Assembly: GCF_028283705.1 (NCBI RefSeq)
Contig: NZ_JAPWKD010000034.1
Span: 434,001 to 498,000, forward strand
Source: Pantoea sp.
GTDB taxonomy: Bacteria > Pseudomonadota > Gammaproteobacteria > Enterobacterales > Enterobacteriaceae
Reading direction: 5' to 3'
DNA: 64,000 nt
Shown: positions 45,801 to 54,115 of the stretch, in pieces
How positions within the stretch are numbered: the first letter of the stretch is position 1
How the letters are laid out: each line of letters begins with the position of its first letter
Position numbers and translations under genes: made by a program
Notes under the pieces: model-generated
Databases searched by the model: none
Seen by the model: the letters and a program-made list of their open reading frames with translations, nothing else
What the model was told of the DNA's origin: nothing

Positions 45801-46373
45801 CTCAGTGACTGGATTGCCAGGGTTGTGAGTACGCCGCTTAATGCTGAGGGGATTCATCTGGCGGGTATTCAGCCACAACATCGCCTGGTCGAGATGGCGT
45901 TTTATCTGCCGATTAATGGCCTGCTGCGCGCTGAAGAAATGGATGCACTGGTGCGCAGCCATGATGGGTTATCGCAGCATGCCCCGGTCCTCGATTTTCG
46001 TCAGGTGCAAGGCATGCTGAAGGGCTTTATCGATTTGGTGTTCCGTTGGCAGGGTAAATATTATCTGCTGGATTACAAATCCAACTGGCTGGGTGATAGC
46101 CATACCGCCTATACGCCGCAGGCGATGGCTCAGGCGATGATCGACCACCGCTACGATTTACAGTACCAGTTGTATAGCCTTGCGCTGCACCGTTATCTGC
46201 GCCATCGGCTGACTGATTACGATTATGAGCAGCATTTTGGTGGGGTGTTCTATCTGTTTTTACGTGGTATGGATGGCAGCTCGCCTGACAATGGTGTGTT
46301 TCACACCAAGCCATCCGGCGAGTTTATTGCACAACTGGATAGCCTGTTTCGCGGGCAGGGAGTGACATCATGA
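42834..46373 (+). CDS. recB: RecBCD subunit RecB (helicase and nuclease)
   Basis: This 1179-residue protein (E. coli 1180) has a UvrD-like 3'-5' helicase with Walker A at residues 22-30 (EASAGTGKT), motif II LIDEFQDTDPLQYRIF and TIHKSKGLQYPLVWLP. A linker follows, then a C-terminal nuclease domain in which Asp1080 and Lys1082 (LLDYKSNWLG) are intact. It repairs double-strand breaks and degrades foreign linear DNA with RecC and RecD. Start and stop overlap ptrA and recD by four bases each. Confidence 0.97.
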   Translation: MSLLPESLNPLTLPLRGERLIEASAGTGKTFTIGLLYLRLLLGLGGERAYTRPLSVEEILVVTFTEAATAELRGRIRANIHELRLACIRGHSNNPMLAQLLQEMPQPAEAASLLLAAERQMDEAAIFTIHGFCQRMLNLNAFESGMLFEQQLIEDEQLLLKQATADFWRRHCYPLTLDVARAIVAEWSGPEQLLTTLRPWLQGETPTLQSPPAPDETLSARHAQNLARISDIKACWAAVGEEVINLIGESGVDKRSYSSKNLPLWVSKVSLWAQSDTHDYQVPAELARFGQQVLLEKTKKGDAPQHALFVAIDQFLAQPISLRDLVIARALTEVRSAVRKEKRLHALLGFDDLLSRLDEALQQPAGPQLAQAIRQRFPVALIDEFQDTDPLQYRIFSTLYVNQPEHALLLIGDPKQAIYAFRGADIFTYIRARNDVSAHYTLDTNWRSSPPMVESVNRLFSRLDAPFLFADIPFLPVHFAKPNQALTLNLDQQPQAALRFWLQPGEGCSVGDYQQLMAQQCAADISRWLQAGHEQRALLGKAPALRPVQASDLTVLVRSRNEANLIREALNQLAIPSVYLSNRDSVYTTPEARELLWLLQAVLAPEQERMLRTALATSLFAFDAAQLDALDQDARGWDQLVDTFARWQLLWQQRGVLPMLREMMQERQLAENLLASENGERRLTDLLHLGELLQEAASQLDSPHALVRHLAQQIARPDSQAASQQLRLESDRHLVQIVTIHKSKGLQYPLVWLPFAAGFREADTALYHDRESFGAVLDLQNDEASLELAEQERLAEDLRLLYVALTRSVYHCSVGVAPLFRGTRKKEGASDLHKSALGFLLQRGEAATAEQLAALLAEMNDAATEVVSAGDADATRWQSQAVSETTLNAREVTRALADPWRVTSYSGLQQHGSSRLLEVMPGFDVDAAADEPGEPQPSALTPHHFPRGAAPGTFLHELFESLDFTQPPSEELLLQHLQQKGYPPHWQPMLSDWIARVVSTPLNAEGIHLAGIQPQHRLVEMAFYLPINGLLRAEEMDALVRSHDGLSQHAPVLDFRQVQGMLKGFIDLVFRWQGKYYLLDYKSNWLGDSHTAYTPQAMAQAMIDHRYDLQYQLYSLALHRYLRHRLTDYDYEQHFGGVFYLFLRGMDGSSPDNGVFHTKPSGEFIAQLDSLFRGQGVTS

Positions 46374-48199
46374 GTAGCATGACCGCATTGCTGACTCAGG
46401 CGATGGAACTGCGTTTACTGCGTCCGCTTGATATCCAGTTTGCTTGTCTGGTGGCTGATGATAGCCAGCCTGCGCGTCTGCTGGCCGCGGCATGTCTCAG
46501 TGCCGAAGCGGGAGAAGGGCACGTTTGTCTGCCGCTGACGCAACTGACGCGTGATGAATTATTTAATGGTCGCCATCCTGAGCTGGCGCAGGCCATCTGG
46601 CAGGCGGCCGCTGAGCCGCAGGACTGGCTGGCGGTATTTCAGGGCTGGTCCGCACTAAGCGATAGCGCGCAAGCCACCCCTGTCGTGCTGGCGCAGCAGC
46701 GGCTTTATCTGCATCGGCTGTGGCAAAACGAAGGCCAGGTGGCACGCTTTTTTCGTGCTGATGCCGCGCCACAGCAATTTGCCCCCGAGGCGATACGCCA
46801 GGTGCTGGACCAGCTGTTTGGCGTACAGCCAGATGACTGGCAAAAGATTGCCGCTGCGGTGGCGCTGACACAAAAAACTGCGGTGATTTCCGGCGGTCCC
46901 GGCACCGGCAAAACCACGACTGTTGCGAAACTGCTGGCTGCGCTGATTCGTCTGAGTGACGGTTCGCTACGTATTCAGCTGGCCGCGCCGACCGGGAAAG
47001 CGGCCGCGCGCCTGACGGAGTCATTGGGCAAAGCGCTGCGACAGCTCCCGGTTAGCGATACGGAGCGGCAAGCTTTTCCGGCTGAAGCCACCACCCTGCA
47101 TCGCCTGCTGGGTGCCCAGCCGGAGACGCAGCGCCTGCGCTATCACGCGGGTAACCCGTTGCATCTGGATGTGCTGGTGGTGGATGAAGCCTCAATGGTC
47201 GATCTCGGCATGATGGCGAATCTGATCGCTGCCTTGCCGCCGCAGGCGCGGGTGATCTTTCTCGGCGATCGCGATCAGCTGGCATCGGTCGAAGCGGGAG
47301 CGGTGCTGGGGGATATCTGTCGCTGTGCCGAAGCCGGTTATAGCCCGGAACGGGCAACTCAGCTTAGCCTGCTCACCGGCTGCGAAGTGCCGGGCAGGGA
47401 AGACGCGGAAGCGCCGCTGGTGCGGGACGCCATCTGTCTGCTGCGCAAAAGCTATCGCTTTGATGCTCAATCAGGCATTGGCAAGCTGGCGGCAGCGGTG
47501 AACGAGGGTGATGTGGCGGACGTTGAGCGCGTGTTTGGCGCAGGTTTTAGCGATATTACCCGCCAGCCGCTTAGCGACACGCAGGCCTATCAGGCAATGC
47601 TGGCGCAGGTAGCGGAGGGCTATCGGCCTTATCTGCAGCTGGTGGCCGGGCGGGCTGATCCCGTCGATATTATCCATGCTTTTGGCCGCTATCAGCTGCT
47701 CTGCGCATTACGTGAAGGGCCGTTTGGTGTGCAGGGACTTAATCAGCGCATTGAACAAAAACTGATTCAGTTGCAGTTGATCCGTCGTCCGACGGGCGGC
47801 AGCCGTTGGTATCAGGGACGACCGGTGATGGTGACGCGCAACGACAGCGCGCTGGGTTTGTTTAATGGCGACATCGGTATCACGTTACCCGACGAGGAAG
47901 AGGTACTGAAGGTGTTCTTTCCGTTACCGGATGGCACTATCAAAGCGGTGCAACCCAGTCGCTTGCCGGCACATGATACCGCCTGGGCGATGACGGTGCA
48001 TAAATCACAGGGTTCGGAATTTGATCACACCGCGCTGGTGATGCCTGCGCAATTTTTACCGGTGTTGACGCGTGAACTGATTTATACCGCCATTACCCGC
48101 GCCCGGCAGCAGCTGACGTTATACAGCGATGATAGCGTGTTCCGGCGTGCAGTGCAGTTGCGCACCCAGCGCCGCAGCGGATTGCTGGAGAGGTTGTAG
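46370..48199 (+). CDS. recD: RecBCD subunit RecD (5'-3' helicase)
   Basis: This 609-residue SF1B helicase (E. coli 608) has Walker A with Lys181 in SGGPGTGKTTTVAKLL, Walker B LVVDEASMVDL, and the C-terminal motif TVHKSQGSEFDHTALV. It has no lesion. It is translationally coupled to recB. The stop codon lies inside a 28-base palindrome that may end transcription. Confidence 0.97.
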   Translation: MSSMTALLTQAMELRLLRPLDIQFACLVADDSQPARLLAAACLSAEAGEGHVCLPLTQLTRDELFNGRHPELAQAIWQAAAEPQDWLAVFQGWSALSDSAQATPVVLAQQRLYLHRLWQNEGQVARFFRADAAPQQFAPEAIRQVLDQLFGVQPDDWQKIAAAVALTQKTAVISGGPGTGKTTTVAKLLAALIRLSDGSLRIQLAAPTGKAAARLTESLGKALRQLPVSDTERQAFPAEATTLHRLLGAQPETQRLRYHAGNPLHLDVLVVDEASMVDLGMMANLIAALPPQARVIFLGDRDQLASVEAGAVLGDICRCAEAGYSPERATQLSLLTGCEVPGREDAEAPLVRDAICLLRKSYRFDAQSGIGKLAAAVNEGDVADVERVFGAGFSDITRQPLSDTQAYQAMLAQVAEGYRPYLQLVAGRADPVDIIHAFGRYQLLCALREGPFGVQGLNQRIEQKLIQLQLIRRPTGGSRWYQGRPVMVTRNDSALGLFNGDIGITLPDEEEVLKVFFPLPDGTIKAVQPSRLPAHDTAWAMTVHKSQGSEFDHTALVMPAQFLPVLTRELIYTAITRARQQLTLYSDDSVFRRAVQLRTQRRSGLLERL

Positions 48200-48223
48200 C
48201 GGCGCGATAAATCGCGCCGCTAC
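48196..48223. repeat. REP-like palindrome, copy D, at the recD stop codon
   Basis: Two perfect 13-base arms, GTAGCGGCGCGAT and ATCGCGCCGCTAC, flank AA. The first arm contains the recD stop codon TAG. It lies between the convergent genes recD and argA and may serve as a two-way terminator or mRNA 3'-end stabiliser. Confidence 0.9.
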
Positions 48224-48242
48224 GATAGGGGCGGTTGCTAGG

Positions 48243-49571
48243 CTAACGCAAATCGGCCATCAGCACCTTAGAACGACGCTGATAGTTGTACATCTTCTTC
48301 TTACTTTCCGGCAGCGACTCAATATCCACCGGTGTAAAGCCACGTTCCTGAAACCAGTGAATGCTGCGCGTGGTGAGCACGAACAGCTTCTTCAGGCCCA
48401 TCTGTCGGGCCTGTAAAGCCACACGTTGCAGCAGCGCTTCGCCGCGCGATGAACTGCGATAATCGGGGTGCACTGCCACGCAGGCCATTTCACCAATCTG
48501 CTCGTCCGGGAAGGGATACAGTGCCGCGCAGGCAATGGTCAGGTTGTCGCGTTCGATAATGGTGAACTTGTCGATCTCCATCTCCAGCTGCTCGCGTGAA
48601 CGGCGTACCAGAATTCCCTGTTGCTCCAGCGGACGAATCAGTTCGAGAATGCCACCGATATCATTAATGGTGGCACGGCGAATCTGTTCGGCGGATTCCA
48701 TCACGATCTGCGTACCGATACCGTCGCGTGAGAACAACTCCTGCAACAGCGCACCGTCTTCCTGATAGCTGATCAAATGGCTGCGACGCACGCCGCTACG
48801 GCAGGCTTTCACCGCGCCACGCAGAAAACGCACCGCCGCGGAGAGAAAATCGCCGTCATTTTCCATTTCATCGATACGCGCCTGGGCATCGTTAGGGAAC
48901 AGCTCGGAAATAATATCGCCATCGCGGTTGGTCACGCCCTGTTCGGAGCAGAAGCCAATCATTTTTTCCGCTTTGAGTTTGATCGCCAGTTGTGTGGCGA
49001 CCTCTTCTGACGTCAGGTTAAAGCTTTCGCCCGTCACGGAAACCGCAACCGGACCCAGCAACACAATGGCACCGTTATCCAACTGGCGGTGAATCGCTTC
49101 TTCATCGATACGACGAATGCGCCCGCTGTGGCAGTAATCCACACCGTCATCCACGCCCAGCGGCTGGGCAATGATGAAGTTGCCGCTGACCACATTAATA
49201 TGCGCGCCCTGCAACGGCGTGTTGTTGAGGCTCATTGAAAGTCGCGCAGTGATATCCAGCTGCAAACGGCCCGCCGCTTGCTTCACCAGCTCCAGCGATT
49301 GGGCATCGGTCACCCGTGTGTATTTATGATAAATCGGTTCCAGCTGCTGCTGCGCCATGCTGGCGTCAATCTGTGGGCGGGCGCCGTACACCACCACCAG
49401 ACGAATGCCCAGGCTATGCAGCAAGCCGATATCGTTAACGATGCTGGAGAAGTTTTCATGTTCAATGGCCTCACCACCCAACATGATGACAAAGGTCTTG
49501 CCACGGTGGGCATTTATATAGGGAACGGTGTGGCGAAAACCCTGAACCAGTTCGGTACTACGTTCCTTCAC
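48243..49571 (-). CDS. argA: N-acetylglutamate synthase
   Basis: This 442-residue enzyme carries out the first step of arginine synthesis. An N-terminal amino-acid-kinase-like regulatory domain (GKTFVIMLGGEAIEHENF; SLNNTPLQGAHINVVSGNFI) is followed by a C-terminal GNAT acetyltransferase (GEMACVAVHPDYRSSSRGEALL; WFQERGFTPVD). E. coli ArgA is 443 residues. The start is GTG (GTG AAG GAA CGT) with AGAGGG upstream. Tandem ARG boxes just upstream indicate ArgR repression, beside expected arginine feedback inhibition. Confidence 0.97.
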   Translation of the reverse strand: MKERSTELVQGFRHTVPYINAHRGKTFVIMLGGEAIEHENFSSIVNDIGLLHSLGIRLVVVYGARPQIDASMAQQQLEPIYHKYTRVTDAQSLELVKQAAGRLQLDITARLSMSLNNTPLQGAHINVVSGNFIIAQPLGVDDGVDYCHSGRIRRIDEEAIHRQLDNGAIVLLGPVAVSVTGESFNLTSEEVATQLAIKLKAEKMIGFCSEQGVTNRDGDIISELFPNDAQARIDEMENDGDFLSAAVRFLRGAVKACRSGVRRSHLISYQEDGALLQELFSRDGIGTQIVMESAEQIRRATINDIGGILELIRPLEQQGILVRRSREQLEMEIDKFTIIERDNLTIACAALYPFPDEQIGEMACVAVHPDYRSSSRGEALLQRVALQARQMGLKKLFVLTTRSIHWFQERGFTPVDIESLPESKKKMYNYQRRSKVLMADLR

Positions 49572-49582
49572 GGCAAACCCTC

Positions 49583-49621
49583 TGTGAATGATTATTCGAA
49601 ATTTTTGTATTTTTATGCTTT
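49583..49621 (-). promoter_or_regulatory. Tandem ARG boxes (ArgR operator) of argA
   Basis: Box 1 (49583-49600, TGTGAATGATTATTCGAA) matches the ARG-box pattern WNTGAATWWWWATTCANW with one mismatch. Box 2 (49604-49621, TTTGTATTTTTATGCTTT) matches with three. They are separated by three bases, the standard spacing for one ArgR hexamer. They lie 12 bases upstream of the argA start. Confidence 0.85.
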
Positions 49622-49803
49622 ATCGCGGCGTAATGCAAGCGCCAGACCTGACGTTACTTTACGATTTTCCTGATGCAACCTGCGCTAACAGCCTGCATTA
49701 TCTGGCTTTTCCGAAGTGAAAAGGCTCCATGGACGGGATAAAGTTTTCATCTTCTTTTACTTAACTGGCGATATTTTAGACATTACACAGTAGCTGGAGC
49801 GTC

Positions 49804-51048
49804 ATGTCCGGAGTAAATCCCTTTTTTTCACGACGACGATTATTACAGGGCGCGGGTGCGTTATGGCTGCTCAGTGTCAGCCGCAGTGGTCTGGCGGCCA
49901 GCCAGCATATCGTGGCAGTACGTATCTGGCCTTCATCGACCTACTCACGCGTTACGCTGGAATCGAACGTTCCCCTGCAATACAAGCAGTTCACCCTCAG
50001 CAATCCCGATCGTCTGGTTATCGACATCGACAATCTGCATATCAATCCGGTACTGAAAGGGGTAGATAAACTGGTACGCGTTGATGATCCTTATATCCGG
50101 ACCGCACGCGTGGGTCAGTTCGACCCGAATACGGTACGCATCGTGCTGGAACTGAAGCGCAGCGTGGCACCGCGTACCTTCACTTTAGCACCGGTGGCCG
50201 GGATACGACATCGGCTGGTGGTGGACCTCTATCCCAGTCAGCAGCAGCCGGAAGAGGATCCCTTACTGGCGTTACTGCAGGATTACAACCAGGGCGATCT
50301 GGAACGCGATCAACCTGCCCAGGCACCGCTGCCGGGCAAAGCCGGACGCGATCGGCCGATTATTATCATGATCGATCCGGGACATGGCGGGGAAGATCCC
50401 GGTGCCCATGGCAAACTCAAAACGCGGGAAAAAGATATCGTGCTGAAGATGGGACGTTATCTGAAGGCGTTGATCGACAAACAACCCAATATGAAAGCCT
50501 ATATGACGCGCAATGAGGATGTGTTTATCCCGTTGCGGGTCCGGGTGGCAAAAGCGCGTAAGCAGCGTGCCGATCTGTTTGTGTCGATCCATGCCGATGC
50601 CTTTACCAGCCGGGCGGCACGGGGTTCGTCCGTGTTTGCGCTTTCGACCAGCGGGGCGACCTCAGCCGCCGCCCGTTTTCTGGCGCAAACCCAGAATGAA
50701 TCGGATCTGATTGGCGGCGTTAGCATGAGCGGCGATCGCTACCTCGACCACACCATGTTCGATATGGTGCAGCGTCAGACCATCCATGACAGCCTGAAGT
50801 TCGGCAAAGAAGTGTTATCGCGTATGGGGCACATCAATCATCTGCATAAACGCACGGTGGATCAGGCCGGATTTGCGGTGTTGAAAGCGCCGGATATCCC
50901 GTCAATTCTGGTGGAAACCGCGTTTATCAGTAATGTGGAAGAGGAAAGGAAACTGCGTACCGCGCGTTATCAGCATCAGGTGGCGGAAGCCATTCTGCAT
51001 GGCATCAAAGCGTATTTTGAGAAAGGGGCGGTGCTGGCGCATCGCTAA
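49804..51048 (+). CDS. amiC: N-acetylmuramoyl-L-alanine amidase AmiC
   Basis: This 414-residue periplasmic amidase splits septal peptidoglycan during daughter-cell separation. The N-terminal twin-arginine signal (SRRRLLQGAG then a hydrophobic stretch) marks export by Tat. An AMIN septum-targeting domain (about residues 38-150) precedes the zinc Amidase_3 domain (IMIDPGHGGEDPGA; LFVSIHADAF; PSILVETAFISN). E. coli AmiC is 417 residues and lies in the same place, divergent from argA. Confidence 0.96.
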   Translation: MSGVNPFFSRRRLLQGAGALWLLSVSRSGLAASQHIVAVRIWPSSTYSRVTLESNVPLQYKQFTLSNPDRLVIDIDNLHINPVLKGVDKLVRVDDPYIRTARVGQFDPNTVRIVLELKRSVAPRTFTLAPVAGIRHRLVVDLYPSQQQPEEDPLLALLQDYNQGDLERDQPAQAPLPGKAGRDRPIIIMIDPGHGGEDPGAHGKLKTREKDIVLKMGRYLKALIDKQPNMKAYMTRNEDVFIPLRVRVAKARKQRADLFVSIHADAFTSRAARGSSVFALSTSGATSAAARFLAQTQNESDLIGGVSMSGDRYLDHTMFDMVQRQTIHDSLKFGKEVLSRMGHINHLHKRTVDQAGFAVLKAPDIPSILVETAFISNVEEERKLRTARYQHQVAEAILHGIKAYFEKGAVLAHR

Positions 51049-51091
51049 AGGATTGTGGCAGGGAAGCCACAATTTACCGGACGCCAGAAAC

Positions 51092-51114
51092 AAAAAAACA
51101 CCCGTTAAGGTGTC
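51092..51114 (-). terminator. Terminator of the initiator tRNA operon
   Basis: On the minus strand, ACACC-TTAACG-GGTGT is followed by seven T, about ten bases after the third tRNA. It faces the end of amiC. Confidence 0.8.
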
Positions 51115-51123
51115 TGGTTGTAT

Positions 51124-51200
<77 letters not shown>

Positions 51201-51255
51201 TCCGTCTGTCGCTGTGCGACTTTTCACATTTTCTCTCTTCATGATTAAGAAGAGT

Positions 51256-51332
<77 letters not shown>

Positions 51333-51387
51333 TCCGTTTGTCGCTGTGTGACTTTTTACATTTTCTCTCTTCATGACTAAGAAGAGT

Positions 51388-51464
<77 letters not shown>

Positions 51465-51477
51465 TCCGTGGATGCGC

Positions 51478-51505
51478 ACTATACTCCGGGTGCGCTGTGA
51501 TGCAA
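51478..51505 (-). promoter_or_regulatory. Promoter of the initiator tRNA operon
   Basis: On the minus strand, TTGCAT (51505-51500) and TATAGT (51483-51478) are separated by 16 bases. The discriminator after the -10 element is GC-rich (GCGCATCC), as expected of a stringently controlled stable-RNA promoter. Confidence 0.75.
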
Positions 51506-51668
51506 CCCCTTTTTGACAGAAAGCACAAAATTTCCAGTTAGTTGGTGAATAAATTCGCCGTTAGGTTATTAACTATACAGCTGTGGACGCGATACCCGGT
51601 GGCCGATTTCATTCTGGCTGCCCCTTTGCTATCGTCGCGGTGCAAACAACCGATAAAAAGAGAAGGTC

Positions 51669-52817
51669 ATGAAAGCAAATCGTGTAAAGCTGGCACTTAC
51701 TGGCGCATTTCTCGCGCTGCTGGCGGGTTGTAGCTCCAAACCTACGGACCGTGGTCAGCAATATATTGATGGTAAGCTGGATGAGCCGTTGGCGCTGGTG
51801 AATCAGCCTAATGCCAAAGGGCGTCCGGTTAACGGCAGAGACTTTGGCGATCAGGTTCGTCAGATCCAGTCTGCGTCTAGCGGGTTGTATGGTCGCAACA
51901 CCGGTACCTATAGCGCGATTGAGAACTGGCTGATGTCGGGCGGCGATACCCGCCAGCTACGTCAGTTCGGTCTGAACGCCTATCAGATGGAAGGCACCGA
52001 TAACTACGGTAACGTGCAGTTCACCGGCTACTACACGCCGGTTGTGGAGGCGCGTTACACCCGTCAGGGCGAATTCCAGTACCCGATTTACCGTATGCCA
52101 CCCCGCAGAAGCGGGCAAAAATTACCAAGCCGCGCTTCTATCTATAGTGGTGGTCTTGATGATCGCTACGTGATTGCCTGGAGCAATTCGCTCATCGACA
52201 ACTTTATGATGGATGTGCAGGGCAGCGGCTATGTTGATTTCGGGGATGGCCGGCCACTGCGTTTCTTCGGCTACGGCGGTAAAAACGGCTGGGCTTACCA
52301 CAGCATCGGTAAAGAACTGATCGATCGTGGTGAAGTGAAGCGCGAAGATATGTCGATGCAGGCCATTCGTCAGTGGGCGCAGGACCATTCGCCAGAAGAA
52401 GTACGTGCGTTGCTGGAAACCAACCAATCCTTCGTGTTCTTCAAACCGGAAGAGTATGTACCGGTGCGTGGTGCCAGCGCCGTGCCGCTGATTGCCAAAG
52501 CCTCCGTCGCATCGGACCGTTCACTAATCCCCGCCGGGACGGCGCTGCTTGCGGAAGTGCCGCAGTTAAATGAGAAGGGCAAGTTCAACGGTAAATATGA
52601 AATGCGTCTGATGGTGGCGCTGGATGTCGGCGGCGCGATCAAGGGCCAGCATTTCGACATCTATCAGGGCGTGGGTCCGGATGCCGCCCATCTGGCCGGT
52701 TTCTATAACCATTATGGCCGTGTCTGGGTGCTAAAATCGGCACCGGGGGCAGGCCAGCCGCTGTTCAGTAACACGCAAAGCGGTAATAATGGTTCGATGT
52801 TGTTAGGTTCGAATTAA
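51669..52817 (+). CDS. mltA: Membrane-bound lytic murein transglycosylase A
   Basis: This 382-residue outer-membrane lipoprotein cleaves peptidoglycan glycan strands with formation of anhydromuramic ends. The lipobox is LLAGC (Cys21). The MltA domain (FTGYYTPVVEARYTRQGEFQYPIY) and 3D domain near the C-terminus, including the catalytic Asp in MVALDVGGAIKGQHFDIYQGVG, are present. GAAGGTC precedes the ATG. Confidence 0.96.
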   Translation: MKANRVKLALTGAFLALLAGCSSKPTDRGQQYIDGKLDEPLALVNQPNAKGRPVNGRDFGDQVRQIQSASSGLYGRNTGTYSAIENWLMSGGDTRQLRQFGLNAYQMEGTDNYGNVQFTGYYTPVVEARYTRQGEFQYPIYRMPPRRSGQKLPSRASIYSGGLDDRYVIAWSNSLIDNFMMDVQGSGYVDFGDGRPLRFFGYGGKNGWAYHSIGKELIDRGEVKREDMSMQAIRQWAQDHSPEEVRALLETNQSFVFFKPEEYVPVRGASAVPLIAKASVASDRSLIPAGTALLAEVPQLNEKGKFNGKYEMRLMVALDVGGAIKGQHFDIYQGVGPDAAHLAGFYNHYGRVWVLKSAPGAGQPLFSNTQSGNNGSMLLGSN

Positions 52818-52861
52818 TTTTCTCTGCGGGCTGGCTGGTCCGCATGAACAAAAGGTTGGTT

Positions 52862-53668
52862 ATGACAGTGGTTAGCGACGCCTGGCGGCAACGCTTTGGC
52901 GGCACGGCGCGTTTGTATGGGCAGGACGCGTTACAGCGTTTTGCTGATGCCCATTTTTGTGTGATTGGTATTGGCGGCGTGGGTTCCTGGGCGGCAGAAG
53001 CGCTGGCGCGCACCGGGATCGGCAAAATCACCCTGATCGATATGGATGATGTCTGTATTACCAACACCAATCGGCAGATCCACGCGTTGCAGGGCAAAGT
53101 AGGCCAGGCTAAAACCGAGGTGATGGCGGATCGTATCCGCGCGATCAACCCGGAATGCGAGGTGATCTGCATCGATGATTTCATTACCCCGGAAAATACC
53201 GCCGAACTGCTGCCCGTCGGCTTTGATTATGTGATTGATGCCATCGACAGCGTGCGGCCAAAAGCGGCGCTGATTGCCTGGTGTCGCCGCAACAAGATCC
53301 CGCTGATTACCACCGGTGGGGCTGGTGGGCAGATCGATCCGACACAGATCCAGGTCAGCGATCTGGCGAAGACGATTCAGGATCCGCTGGCGGCGAAATT
53401 GCGTGAGCGACTGAAAAGCGATTTCGGTGTGAAGAAAAACAGCAAAGGTAAGCTGGGCATCGATTGCGTGTTTTCCACCGAAGCGCTGGTTTATCCGCAA
53501 CCGGACGGCAGTGTCTGTGCCTCACGTAGCACGGCCGAAGGCCCGAAACGCATGGATTGCGCGGCGGGATTTGGTGCGGCCACCATGGTGACCGCCACCT
53601 TTGGTTTTATCGCGGTTTCGCACGCGCTGAAAAAGTTTCTCGCCCGCGCGGCACGCCAGGGGGATTAA
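52862..53668 (+). CDS. tcdA: tRNA threonylcarbamoyladenosine dehydratase TcdA (CsdL)
   Basis: This 268-residue E1-like ATP-dependent enzyme dehydrates t6A to cyclic t6A at tRNA position 37. The nucleotide-binding GIGGVGSWAAEAL and the MDDVCITNTNRQ segment are conserved. The ATG at 52862 with AAGG before it aligns with the E. coli start and length (268); an ATG at 52844 would add six residues. It converges with csdE, whose activity it uses, and the two stop codons overlap in a TTAA. Confidence 0.95.
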   Translation: MTVVSDAWRQRFGGTARLYGQDALQRFADAHFCVIGIGGVGSWAAEALARTGIGKITLIDMDDVCITNTNRQIHALQGKVGQAKTEVMADRIRAINPECEVICIDDFITPENTAELLPVGFDYVIDAIDSVRPKAALIAWCRRNKIPLITTGGAGGQIDPTQIQVSDLAKTIQDPLAAKLRERLKSDFGVKKNSKGKLGIDCVFSTEALVYPQPDGSVCASRSTAEGPKRMDCAAGFGAATMVTATFGFIAVSHALKKFLARAARQGD

Positions 53669-54111
53669 GCGTAGTGGCGTGCGGCACGTTGTACGGCGTC
53701 GGCCAGCGCCTGCAAACCGCTACTGCGTGAAGCGCTGAGCTGCGCACGCAGCCCGAGGGTATCAAACAACGCCAGTGGGTCCTGTTGTAGCAGGGCGGCT
53801 GGCGTTTTTCCTTCTACGGCGGTCAGCAGCACCGCCAGCAGGCCGCGCACGATACGTCCTTCACTGTCGCCATAAAAATGCAGCGTGCCATTACTTTGCA
53901 GCTGACTGCTCAGCCAGACACGATTCTCGCAACCACTCAGTTCAATCTCGGGTGTTTTCAACTCTTCCGCTAACGCCGGGAGCTGACGGCTCAGCTGAAT
54001 CAGCTGGCGATAGCGATCCTCCCATTGGTGAAAATGGGTGAATTTCTCCGTCAGGCTGGTTTCCGTAATCAGATCACCAAACGGGTGCGGGGCGAGCAGG
54101 GATGTACTCAT
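53665..54111 (-). CDS. csdE: Sulfur acceptor protein CsdE
   Basis: This 148-residue SufE-like protein takes persulfide sulfur from CsdA. The acceptor is Cys61 in LSGCENRVWL, the same number as in E. coli. A GTG start at 54123 is also possible and would overlap csdA, but the ATG at 54111 gives the E. coli-like N-terminus (MSTSLLAPHPFG). It is four bases downstream of csdA. Confidence 0.94.
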   Translation of the reverse strand: MSTSLLAPHPFGDLITETSLTEKFTHFHQWEDRYRQLIQLSRQLPALAEELKTPEIELSGCENRVWLSSQLQSNGTLHFYGDSEGRIVRGLLAVLLTAVEGKTPAALLQQDPLALFDTLGLRAQLSASRSSGLQALADAVQRAARHYA

Positions 54112-54115
54112 CAGG

